Assembly: GCA_030037525.1 (NCBI GenBank)
Contig: JASHRC010000247.1
Coordinates: 1-39,595 of the forward strand
Source of the DNA: Candidatus Acidiferrales bacterium
Lineage (GTDB): Bacteria; Acidobacteriota; Terriglobia; Acidiferrales; UBA7541
Length of the DNA: 39,595 nucleotides
Direction: 5' to 3'
Shown here: piece by piece, positions 7,804 through 15,743 of the stretch
How the letters are laid out: each line of letters opens with the position of its first letter
Numbering within the stretch: the stretch's first letter is position 1
Notes under the pieces: generated by a model
Database searches by the model: none
Seen by the model: only the letters and a program-made list of their open reading frames with translations
What the model was told of the DNA's origin: nothing
Made by a program: the position numbers and the translations under genes

Positions 7804-8291
7804 GATGGTATTTGCTCGATGCCCTCAACGCAATCCCTGCTCAGGTGCTTCCGCTTTCTCCGCCTTGTTTCGCCCATCTCGCTGGCGGCACGCTCTCGCT
7901 TTTGCCGTCGGGCGGCCAGCCGAGGCTTTCCCTTTGCAAGCGCCTCGATTGCGCTCAACAACTCGGTCACTGCCGTTTTGCTCAACACCTGTCGAACCCC
8001 GGCTCTGTTCGCTGGGCGCTCCAGCGTTGGCGAAACACGGTTCGTATAGAGCAGTACGGGAAGCGTGGGCCAAGCAAGCAGGATTTCCCGGGCGGCGTGA
8101 ATGCCGTCCATCACGGGCATGGCGAAGTCCAAGATCAGCACATCCGGCTTCGTTTCCCTCATCTTTTGGACCGCCTCTCGCCCGTCGCCCACAAGGGCGC
8201 AAACTTGCCAATCCGACGGAGCTTCCAGGGTGGCTTTCAACGTTTTGCGCACACCGTTGTGGTCACCCGCTACGAGGATTCGAAGAGCCAT
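7800..8291 (-). CDS. Stand-alone response regulator (REC domain with basic tail)
   Basis: A 163-residue protein with a receiver domain over about residues 1-120: Asp10 in the acidic pocket, phospho-acceptor Asp55 in DVLILDFAMPVMDG, Thr in LLYTN, and Lys in VLSKTA. After it comes only a short, very basic tail (about 125-155, rich in Lys and Arg) with no recognisable DNA-binding domain. The start is taken at ATG 8291 because the receiver begins there (MALRILVAGD); upstream in-frame sequence to 8555 does not look like protein. No sensor kinase is next to it. It overlaps the YheT-like hydrolase gene by four bases. The output could be a protein contact or weak nucleic-acid binding by the tail; this is not known. 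Confidence 0.85.
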   Translation of the reverse strand: MALRILVAGDHNGVRKTLKATLEAPSDWQVCALVGDGREAVQKMRETKPDVLILDFAMPVMDGIHAAREILLAWPTLPVLLYTNRVSPTLERPANRAGVRQVLSKTAVTELLSAIEALAKGKPRLAARRQKRERAASEMGETRRRKRKHLSRDCVEGIEQIPS

Positions 8292-8579
8292 GCTCGCGTC
8301 CGATGTCTCAATACCTATGCTTGATGCACGGCAGATGGGTTGTCGGTCGGGGCAACCCTGTGGCTCGGGTTCCGATCGATTTAAGGTTTCTTCTGTATCG
8401 TCACTGGTGGCTCGCTGTCGCCCTTGAGATTTGCCAGTCAAGCCATGCAGTCGAGCAGACGGAGTCTTGTCGCTGGGGGCTTGGGGCAGACCGCGCTGCC
8501 ACCGCATCTCCGGCGCGCCGACAATGCCGCCCCGGCCCTGGCGGACGCCGACCACTCAAAATCTATGAAAGCCGCCTGC

Positions 8580-8608
8580 TTGTTTCAAAGGCGTCAAATT
8601 CGGATAAT
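8580..8608 (+). promoter_or_regulatory. Probable sigma-70 promoter of the tricorn-like protease
   Basis: TTGTTT (8580-8585) and GATAAT (8603-8608) are separated by exactly 17 bases. A start near 8615 would give a leader of about 64 bases to the ATG at 8679. Read from sequence by eye; not proven. The rest of the 387-base gap 8292-8678 shows nothing else I can support. Confidence 0.5.
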
Positions 8609-8678
8609 GCCAAGCGCCCATTTCGGGGCGGAATGGGTCGGTGGAACTCAGATTCTTTTCCGGGGTGAAAGAGGGATC

Positions 8679-11600
8679 ATGCAAAAACTTGGCTTGTCGT
8701 TTGTCTGGATTCTTCTGAGCGCGCTCGCCTGCTCGGCCGGGGACTCCAAACCGCTCCTCATGCGCAACCCGACCATGAGCAAGACCGAGATCGTATTTCA
8801 ATATGGCGGCGATATCTGGATCGTGGATCGCAACGGCGGCGACGCCCAACGCCTAGTCACCGGCACGGGACTCGAAAGCGGCCCCCTGTTTTCACCAGAT
8901 GGCACCATGGTCGCCTACACCGGCGACTACGACGGCAACGAAGATGTTTACGTCGTGCCCGCAGCCGGCGGCGAGCCTCGCCGCTTGACCTACCATCCAT
9001 CTAGCGACGTTGCCGTGGGATGGTCCCCGGATGGCAAGCGCGTTCTGTTTCGTTCGATGCGCAACAGCTTTTCGCGTTTCGAGCGCCTCTTCGCCGTCTC
9101 GGTCGACGGAGGCCTACCCACCGAGCTGCCGTTGCCCATGGGCGTACAGGGCTCTTATTCAGCCGATGCTTCCCAGATTGCTTACGTGCCGCGCTGGAAT
9201 CGCCGCTCGGGCGCTAGCCCCAACTACATCGCTATTAAGCACTACCGCGGCGGCCTGACCTCCCCGATCTGGATCGCCAATCTGGCCGATTCGAGCATCG
9301 TGAAAGTGCCGCGAGACAACTCCAATGACTTCAATCCCATGTGGATAGGGGAAAAAATCTATTTCCTTTCCGACCGCCACGGCCCGGTTGGCCTGTTCGT
9401 GTATGACTTGAAGACCAAAGAGGTGAGGGAAGTTATTCGCGACGAGGGCTTCGACATCAAATCTGCTTCCGCAGGCCCTGGCGGAATCGTCTACGAAAAG
9501 CTTGGCTCGCTTCACATCTACGATCTCGGAACCGGAAAGGAACACCAAGTCGACATTCGTGTCTCAGCCGACATGCAGGAAGTCCGGCTGCATTTCGAAA
9601 AAGTTGCCGAGCACATTCTCAATGCCGGTATCTCACCCACCGGACAGCGCGCGGTTTTCGAAGCGCATGGTGAAATCCTCACCGTCCCAGCGGAGAAGGG
9701 CGACATCCGCGACATCACGCGCACTCCGGGCGTCGCAGAGCGCGATCCAGCCTGGTCCCCCGACGGCAACTCGATCGCTTACTTTTCCGATGAATCTGGC
9801 GAGTACGAGCTCCACATCCGCAGCCAGGACGGTCTCGCGCCCGTTCGCAAAATCGATCTCGGCCAGCCCCCTTCGTTCTTCTACACGCCTACCTGGTCGC
9901 CCGACAGCAAGAAGATCGCCTATAGTGACAAGCGCCTCAATCTCTGGTACGTCGATCTCGATCACCCGACGCCGGTCAAAGTCGATACCGACCTGTTTGA
10001 TACGCCTCTGCATGAGTTTGATGTGGTCTGGTCTCCGGATAATCGCTGGCTTGCCTACACCAAGCAGCTTGGAAACCACATGCGCGCCGTCTTTGTGTAT
10101 TCGCTCGACGACCGGAAGGTAACGCAACTCACCGATGGCATGAGTGACGCCCTCTACCCCAATTTCGACAAGAACGGCAAATACCTGTACTTCATGGCCA
10201 GCACGAACATGGCCCTCACTACGGGATGGTTGGATATGACCAGCGAGGACCATCCCGTCACGCGCGCCGCCTACGTGACGGTCCTGCGCAAGGACCTGCC
10301 TTCGCCGATTGCTCCGGAAAGCGACGAGGAAAAACCCGAGAAGAAAGATGAAGCACCCGATACTTCCGCTCGGGAGAACCAGGAGAAAACTGCCGAGCAG
10401 GACAAAAACCAGCCGAAGGGCAAAGAGGAAAAGAACCAAGAGAAAGAAGTCAAGGTTTCGATCGATTTTGATGGCATCAGCCAGCGCATTCTGGCCCTGC
10501 CCATTGCGCCGCAGAATTATGTGGGCATGACCGCCGGCAAGGAAGGGATCCTCTATCTCGAGCAAGCTCCGCTGGTGGATCTCAGTCAGGGTCCCACGGT
10601 CTTCTCCATCCAGCGTTTCGATCTGAAATCGCGCAAGACCGAACAAATTGTGGACGGCGCACGCGCCTTCGCGCTTTCTGACAACGGCGAAAAAATGCTT
10701 TACCAGCAGGGCGAGACGGCCTGGTTCATCACCGCCGCCGACAAGCCGGTCAAGCCCGGCGACGGCAAGCTAAAGACGGAAGATATGGAGGTGTATGTCG
10801 ATCCCCGGGCCGAATGGAAGCAGATGTTCCACGAGGTGTGGCGCATCGAGCGGGACTTCTTCTACGACCCCCATTTTCACGGCCTCGATCTGAAAGCCGC
10901 CGAAAAGGCGTATGAACCGTTTCTGGCGGGCGTAACGACGCGTGCCGATCTCGACTATCTGTTCGCCGATATGCTCGGCAATATGACTGTCCAGCATATG
11001 TACGTGGAGGGCGGAACGATGCCGGAGCCTAAGAAAGTCAAAGTGGGCCTGCTGGGAGCCGATTACACGGTCGAGCACGGCCGTTACCGCTTCTCACACA
11101 TCTACGGAGGCCAGAATTGGAATCCCGAACTTCATGCACCTCTTACCCAGCCCGGCGTGAATGTCAAAGAAGGCGAGTATCTGCTCGCCGTCAACGGACA
11201 CGACCTCCGCGGCAGCGACGAAATCTACAGCTTCTTCCAGGAAACGGCTGGCAAGCAGACGGTCCTCAAAGTCGGACCCAATCCCGACGGCAGCGGTTCG
11301 CGTGACCTGACCGTGGTCCCTGTTGAAAGCGAAAATGCTCTCCGCAACCTGGCCTGGATCGAAGGCAATCGCCACAAAGTCGACGAACTGAGCGGCGGCA
11401 AGCTCGCATACGTCTGGTTGCCGAACACCGCCGGCGCCGGCTACAGCAATTTCAATCGTTACTATTTCGCGCAGGTCGGTAAACAAGGCGCCGTCATCGA
11501 CGAACGCTTCAACGGCGGTGGCCAGCTGGCCGACTACATCATCGATTACCTTCGCCGCCCGATCCTGAGCCTGGTAGAGACCCGCGAAGGCGAAATCTAT

Positions 11601-12008
11601 TCCGAGCCGCAGGAGGCGATCTACGGCCCTAAGACCATGATCATCAATGAATTTGCCGGATCCGGTGGCGACGCCATGCCTTGGTACTTCCGCAAGGCGG
11701 GAATCGGTCCGCTCGTCGGCATGCGCACCTGGGGTGGCTTGGTCGGCATCGGCGGGTATCCGGAACTCATCGATGGGGGCGGCGTCACCGCCCCACGCTA
11801 CGCAATCTATGGCACGCACGGTCAGTGGGAAGTCGAAAATCATGGCGTTGACCCTGATTTCGAAGTCGATATGGACCCCAAACTCGTGCGCGAGGGGCAC
11901 GACCCGCAGCTGGAAAAGGCGGTCGAGGTGGTCATGGAATCGCTAAAAGAACACCCGTTGCCCGAGTACCAGCGTCCGCCGTACCCGGTCTATCATCCGA
12001 GCTTCTGA
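8679..12008 (+). CDS. Tricorn protease homologue (S41-type core peptidase with beta-propellers and PDZ)
   Basis: A 1109-residue exported protein. A signal peptide (LGLSFVWILLSALACSA) is followed by WD40-like propeller blades with repeated WSPDGxxIAY motifs to about residue 540, a second propeller region to about 690, a core domain, a PDZ domain (about 820-885), and the S41 core. By family alignment the catalytic residues are Ser995 (AGSGGD), His773 (VQHMYVEGG) and Glu1053 (WEVENHG). The Ser next to the catalytic His in archaeal tricorn is Gln here. A Lys/Glu-rich insert at about 545-590 separates the propellers. The ATG at 8679 has GAAAGAGG upstream and begins the signal peptide; an open frame further upstream to 8424 is not protein-like. 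Probable role: degradation of peptides in the periplasm. Family members are common in Acidobacteria. Confidence 0.92.
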   Translation: MQKLGLSFVWILLSALACSAGDSKPLLMRNPTMSKTEIVFQYGGDIWIVDRNGGDAQRLVTGTGLESGPLFSPDGTMVAYTGDYDGNEDVYVVPAAGGEPRRLTYHPSSDVAVGWSPDGKRVLFRSMRNSFSRFERLFAVSVDGGLPTELPLPMGVQGSYSADASQIAYVPRWNRRSGASPNYIAIKHYRGGLTSPIWIANLADSSIVKVPRDNSNDFNPMWIGEKIYFLSDRHGPVGLFVYDLKTKEVREVIRDEGFDIKSASAGPGGIVYEKLGSLHIYDLGTGKEHQVDIRVSADMQEVRLHFEKVAEHILNAGISPTGQRAVFEAHGEILTVPAEKGDIRDITRTPGVAERDPAWSPDGNSIAYFSDESGEYELHIRSQDGLAPVRKIDLGQPPSFFYTPTWSPDSKKIAYSDKRLNLWYVDLDHPTPVKVDTDLFDTPLHEFDVVWSPDNRWLAYTKQLGNHMRAVFVYSLDDRKVTQLTDGMSDALYPNFDKNGKYLYFMASTNMALTTGWLDMTSEDHPVTRAAYVTVLRKDLPSPIAPESDEEKPEKKDEAPDTSARENQEKTAEQDKNQPKGKEEKNQEKEVKVSIDFDGISQRILALPIAPQNYVGMTAGKEGILYLEQAPLVDLSQGPTVFSIQRFDLKSRKTEQIVDGARAFALSDNGEKMLYQQGETAWFITAADKPVKPGDGKLKTEDMEVYVDPRAEWKQMFHEVWRIERDFFYDPHFHGLDLKAAEKAYEPFLAGVTTRADLDYLFADMLGNMTVQHMYVEGGTMPEPKKVKVGLLGADYTVEHGRYRFSHIYGGQNWNPELHAPLTQPGVNVKEGEYLLAVNGHDLRGSDEIYSFFQETAGKQTVLKVGPNPDGSGSRDLTVVPVESENALRNLAWIEGNRHKVDELSGGKLAYVWLPNTAGAGYSNFNRYYFAQVGKQGAVIDERFNGGGQLADYIIDYLRRPILSLVETREGEIYSEPQEAIYGPKTMIINEFAGSGGDAMPWYFRKAGIGPLVGMRTWGGLVGIGGYPELIDGGGVTAPRYAIYGTHGQWEVENHGVDPDFEVDMDPKLVREGHDPQLEKAVEVVMESLKEHPLPEYQRPPYPVYHPSF

Positions 12009-12044
12009 GCGGGCCGCGCGAGCAGTCCTCTTAGTGGTGCGTAC

Positions 12045-12770
12045 ATGTCGACAGAGCGCGCGGCTGCTACGGTCGGAAACCGGACCAGATCCAAAGCGAA
12101 GTTCCTCATTCGCCGCATCGGATGGATAGCGCTTTCGTTGATCCTTCTCTGGCTCGTGGTCGGCTATCTGGCCACCATACCCGTTGTCGGCAACGATCCT
12201 TATTGGCGCACACTCCGGGCGCAGCCCGGCGAATTTGGCTTGCACGCCGAAACAGTTTTCTTTCCCGCGCGGGACCAGACCCCTCTGGTGGCTTGGTACA
12301 TCCCCGCACTCGGAACGCCCCGCGGCACGGTAATCCTCGCGCACGGCATCGACGGCAATCGTTCCGACATGCTTCCCCGCGCCGCTTTCCTGGTGCGCGA
12401 CGGCTACAACGCGCTTCTGGTCGATCTGCGCGACCACGGCCAGAGTGGCGGAAATTACGCAAGCCCCGGTTACGTGGAATCGCGTGACATTCTGGGCGCG
12501 ACGATCTTTTCACGCACCTACTCTTCCCACGCCTACGATCTCAAGTCTCGTCTAGCCTCCAGCCGGGGTACTGCTCAAGAACAATCTCCGCCCACCGCGA
12601 CCTACACCCACGAAGTCACTGCCACGATCGCGACGGAAAAAGAGGCCAAACAAACCAGAAAGACAGAAAGAGTTCCGCTTTCGCTGGAGGGCAGCAAAAT
12701 CGATGTTGCCTTCGATCTCGTTCCCGGCAGAGGCGCGCGCACAAAGGTGTCCGGCGTCGCCAGCAGATGA
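12045..12770 (+). pseudogene. Alpha/beta hydrolase truncated before its active site, with an unrelated C-terminal sequence
   Basis: Residues 1-150 look like a membrane-anchored alpha/beta hydrolase: a span at about 25-45 (IGWIALSLILLWLVVGYLA), VILAHGIDGNRSD (oxyanion region), and LLVDLRDHGQSGG. The expected next steps (the D(I/V)xGAxxYL helix, the nucleophile GxSxGA, the acid and the His) are missing. After ESRDILGA, near 12505, the reading frame continues into a Thr/Lys/Glu-rich stretch (EVTATIATEKEAKQTRKTE, then KIDVAFDLVPGRG) that does not resemble a hydrolase. It ends at TGA 12768-12770, 33 bases from the convergent amidohydrolase gene. The likely reading is an in-frame deletion or junction fusing the hydrolase start to the end of another gene. 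A short functional protein cannot be excluded. Confidence 0.7.
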
Positions 12771-12803
12771 TCGGCACGACGGGCGCTGCGAGTCTGGCCG
12801 AGG

Positions 12804-14069
12804 TTATGCACGCTTCACTCTCCTTTCCAGAGCCGGTGATCGGGCGAGCAGCGAAAGTAAATGCGAACCGGCCTCGAGCGCCCTGGCCACATCCTCCATC
12901 CGCACCGTTTCTTCTGGGTTGTGGCTGAGCCCGCCTGGCGTTCGCAGAAAAATCATCGCGGAGGGAACTTTTTCCGCCAGGATCATCGCGTCATGCCCCG
13001 CGCCGCTCACCATTCGGTGTGGCTTCAAGCCCGTTCTGCGAATCGCTTCTTCGATCTGCTCGACCATGCCTCGGTCCATCGGCACCGACGGCTGGCTGAG
13101 CAGGGTGCGCTCGGTCACCGTGAGTCCCCGCCGCGTGGCAATCTCTTGGGCCAGACGCACCAGCGCATCGACCGCGCGCGTTCGCACGTCGTCCACCCGG
13201 TGCCGCACATCCAGCGTCAGCCGTGTTTCGCCCGCGATCACGTTTGCTACCCCGGGTTTTGGCTCCACGGTTCCGACCGTCGCTACCAGCCCGGGGACGC
13301 TTTTTCCTTCGCGCTCGACCACCGAGATCCATTCCGCCGCGCCCGCCAGCGAATCGCGGCGCAAATGCATGGGCGTGGTGCCGGCGTGATTGGCACGCCC
13401 CAGAAAGGCGAATTCCAGTTTGCTCTGCCCGGCAACGGCTTCGACCGCACCCAAAGCCAGCCCGAGCTCCTCGAGGACCGGCCCCTGCTCTATATGAAAC
13501 TCGACGTAGCCGAGCACGTCGCCCTTCAAACGCGCGGCCGGAATTTCCGCAGGCTTAAGCCCGAAACCCTCGATCGCTGCGCGCACGCTCGTCCCGTGTG
13601 CATCCTCGTGCCGCAGCAAGTCTTCATCGAGCCGACCAACGAGCGCTCGGCTGCCGATGAACGGCGTGCCAAACCGTACTCCCTCCTCCTCGGAAAATCC
13701 GATGATCTCAATCCCAAACGGAAGCCGTACGCCTTCGAGCGATTCCAGCAAGGCTACGCCCAAAACCACCCCGAGCGCCCCGTCAAACGCTCCCGCGTCG
13801 GGCACCGTGTCGAGGTGCGATCCGACGAGCAGCCGGGGCGCCGCCCGATCTGAGCCCGGATAGAACCCGCGCAGATTCCCGGCCGCATCGATTCTTACTT
13901 CGACGCCCAGCGGCTCCAGCCATTCCCCAATCTCCTGGTGGCAATCGCGCATGGGAGGGGAAAGAAACGTCCGGCTCGTCGAATCCGGCCTCTCGCTGAA
14001 ACCGGCCAGCTTGCGGCAACGGTCGATGACTGTTTTGGCCCGAACCCGGCTTTCCTCACTCGGCGGCAC
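12804..14069 (-). CDS. Allantoate amidohydrolase / hydantoinase-carbamoylase family M20 amidase
   Basis: A 421-residue cytoplasmic metalloenzyme that would release ammonia from allantoate. The two-metal site of the family is complete: His85 and Asp96 (GSHLDTVPDAGAFDGALG), Glu128/Glu129 (GFSEEEGVRFG), His192 (EFHIEQGPVLE), and the late His in SGAGHDAM. The dimerisation region carries NHAGTTPM. Start is GTG at 14069; an AGGAGG lies about 12 bases upstream, a little far. It is the last gene of a minus-strand cluster with xanthine dehydrogenase, so allantoate is the favoured substrate, but N-carbamoyl-amino-acid hydrolysis cannot be excluded within this family. The gene looks intact, in contrast to the fragment 18 bases before it. 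Confidence 0.85.
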   Translation of the reverse strand: MPPSEESRVRAKTVIDRCRKLAGFSERPDSTSRTFLSPPMRDCHQEIGEWLEPLGVEVRIDAAGNLRGFYPGSDRAAPRLLVGSHLDTVPDAGAFDGALGVVLGVALLESLEGVRLPFGIEIIGFSEEEGVRFGTPFIGSRALVGRLDEDLLRHEDAHGTSVRAAIEGFGLKPAEIPAARLKGDVLGYVEFHIEQGPVLEELGLALGAVEAVAGQSKLEFAFLGRANHAGTTPMHLRRDSLAGAAEWISVVEREGKSVPGLVATVGTVEPKPGVANVIAGETRLTLDVRHRVDDVRTRAVDALVRLAQEIATRRGLTVTERTLLSQPSVPMDRGMVEQIEEAIRRTGLKPHRMVSGAGHDAMILAEKVPSAMIFLRTPGGLSHNPEETVRMEDVARALEAGSHLLSLLARSPALERRVKRA

Positions 14070-14087
14070 CTAGCCCTCGCGCCTCCT

Positions 14088-14402
14088 TTACGCCCGCCTC
14101 GACACGCGCGCGTCGATATATCCGTGCGGCTCATCGGTTGGAACAAAAATCTCGTTGGGATTGTCCTGGCCAGTGTGCGAGAGGTCCACGAGCAGGCAAT
14201 GGATCTCGAACGCTTCGATCCAATCTCGCTGGTCAAGGCTGCGCCAAATCTCATCGGACGCGCCCAGCAGCGTCGTCTTGTCTGGAATGGGCCGCCGCTC
14301 CGCCATCTGCCGCGCCCACGCCCGCGCGCCGCAGCAGCGCAAGATTTCGCTTTCTACTTCCGCCGACGACAGCCGATTCCAACGCGTCAGCGTCTCATTC
14401 AT
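14088..14402 (-). pseudogene. Chimeric remnant: N-terminus of OHCU decarboxylase (UraD) joined to C-terminus of urate oxidase
   Basis: The 104-residue open frame has two recognisable halves. Residues 1-68 match the start of OHCU decarboxylase (LTRWNRLSSAEVESEIL, RAWARQMAERRPI, DWIEAFEIH), stopping at the catalytic His region normally read as HPRIG. The next residues match the last 35 of urate oxidase (LLVDLSHTGQDNPNEIFVP, then TDEPHGYIDARV). The junction is near 14200. B. subtilis PucL is a UraD-uricase fusion in the same order, so the simplest explanation is an in-frame internal deletion of about 1.1 kb. Neither active site can be complete. The ATG at 14402 overlaps the end of the FAD-subunit gene by eight bases, as in an operon. 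The stop is TAA at 14090-14088. Confidence 0.8.
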
Positions 14403-15273
14403 GACCCGTCGCGCCGCCCAGCGTTTCGAGAAATTCCCCGACGAGGTTGCCGACGACCGCCGCGCGGTATCGCGCCGTCGAGCGGATATCGTCAATCGGA
14501 TGCGTTTCGGCCACCGCCGCCCCTCGCGCCTGGCCAATCGCGTCTCTGTCAAGCGCCCTGCCCTCGAGCACCCGCTCGGTTTGGCGCAGGCGAATGGGAG
14601 TGGGCGCCACGCTTCCCAGGGCGATGCGCACATCGGCAACCTGGCCCTTCTCGACTCGCCCGAGACCGGCGATTGAGACCTTCGCAATCGCCTGCGCGTT
14701 GCGCGCACCCACCTTGCGCCCATAGGAAACGTAGCCCGCAAATCGCCGCTTAAGACAAATCGCCCGAACCAGCTCATCCGGCTCCAGGGCGATCTTTTTG
14801 TAGCCAGTGTGGAAATCCAGGTAGGGCACGCGCCTTTCTCGGCGCGCTGAAACCAGAATCAGCTCGGCTTCATAGGCCAGCAGCGCGGGCAGCGAGTCCG
14901 CCGCCGGCGACGCGTTCACGATGTTCCCGCCGAGTGTCCCGCGATTCTGGTTCGCGATTCCGCCCGTCCAGCTGGCGGCCAACGTCAGCAACGGAAATTC
15001 CCGCCCGACCGTCTCGTGCCTGCGCAGGTCGGTGTAAGTTGAACCGGCGCCGATCCGAACTTCCTCGGGTAGGACTTCGATGTGCCGCAGCTCAGGAAGA
15101 TTCCAAATGCTCAGCAGCTTGCGCGCCCCAAGCGTTCCGGCTGCAAACTGGACCATCACATCGGTGCCGCCCGCGATCGGCAGCCAGGCCGCCGGCTGCT
15201 CCGCCAGCAGCTGGACGGCATCGACAAAACTTGCGGGCGCGACAAACTCATACTCGGTGGGATCTGCCCTCAT
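14395..15273 (-). CDS. Xanthine dehydrogenase FAD-binding subunit
   Basis: A 292-residue flavoprotein of the CO-dehydrogenase/xanthine-dehydrogenase medium-subunit type; it passes electrons from the iron-sulfur subunit to its acceptor. FAD-contact motifs are visible: AGGTDVMVQF (about residues 33-42) and TLGGNIVNASPAADSLPALL (about 110-129). The C-terminal CO_deh_flav_C part is present (ALGSVAPTPIRLRQTE). The start ATG at 15273 overlaps the stop of the [2Fe-2S] subunit (ATGA, 15270-15273). It sits third in the order molybdenum subunit, [2Fe-2S] subunit, FAD subunit, all on the minus strand. Intact and of normal length. Confidence 0.9.
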   Translation of the reverse strand: MRADPTEYEFVAPASFVDAVQLLAEQPAAWLPIAGGTDVMVQFAAGTLGARKLLSIWNLPELRHIEVLPEEVRIGAGSTYTDLRRHETVGREFPLLTLAASWTGGIANQNRGTLGGNIVNASPAADSLPALLAYEAELILVSARRERRVPYLDFHTGYKKIALEPDELVRAICLKRRFAGYVSYGRKVGARNAQAIAKVSIAGLGRVEKGQVADVRIALGSVAPTPIRLRQTERVLEGRALDRDAIGQARGAAVAETHPIDDIRSTARYRAAVVGNLVGEFLETLGGATGHE

Positions 15274-15743
15274 CTTGCCGCAGTGCGCCGCGCCGCCTCC
15301 GCCACGGCCTCCAGAATTTGTAGATAGCCCGTGCAACGGCAGAGATTGCCCGAAAGCCCTTCGCGAATGTCGTCGGCCGTCGGGTTAGGCTTTCTAGCGA
15401 GCAGAGCGACCGCTGCCACCATCATCCCCGGCGTGCAGATGCCGCACTGAGCCCCGCCGCAGTTGAGAAATGCCTCACGCAGCGCCCCAAACCGGAGATT
15501 CGCCGCGACTCCCTCGATGGTGACGACGCTCGTGCCTTCCGCCTGCGCCACCGGCACAAGGCAGCTCGTCGCCAGCTCGCCATCAATCAGCACCGAACAG
15601 GCCCCGCACTCGCCTTCGCCGCAGCCTTCCTTGGTGCCCGTCAGCGAAAGCTGCTGCCGCAGTACATCGAGCAAGCGCTCCATCGGGTAGGCGCGGACGC
15701 TGCGCCGCTCCCCGTTCACGACGAACGAAATTTCGGTCTTCAT
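15270..15743 (-). CDS. Xanthine dehydrogenase [2Fe-2S] subunit
   Basis: A 157-residue iron-sulfur subunit with both clusters of the family. The N-terminal ferredoxin-type cluster has [13 protein letters not shown] with a later Cys in ATSCLVP. The C-terminal four-helix cluster has [13 protein letters not shown] and CRCTGY. It links the molybdenum centre to FAD. The start ATG at 15743 overlaps the stop of the molybdenum subunit in an ATGA, and its own stop overlaps the FAD-subunit start, so all three are translationally coupled. Of usual length (about 150-170) and with all eight cluster cysteines. Confidence 0.92.
   Translation of the reverse strand: MKTEISFVVNGERRSVRAYPMERLLDVLRQQLSLTGTKEGCGEGECGACSVLIDGELATSCLVPVAQAEGTSVVTIEGVAANLRFGALREAFLNCGGAQCGICTPGMMVAAVALLARKPNPTADDIREGLSGNLCRCTGYLQILEAVAEAARRTAAR

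Noticed and set aside
9633-10646. Minus-strand open frame opposite the tricorn-like gene
   Set aside because: Shadow of repeated propeller-coding sequence.
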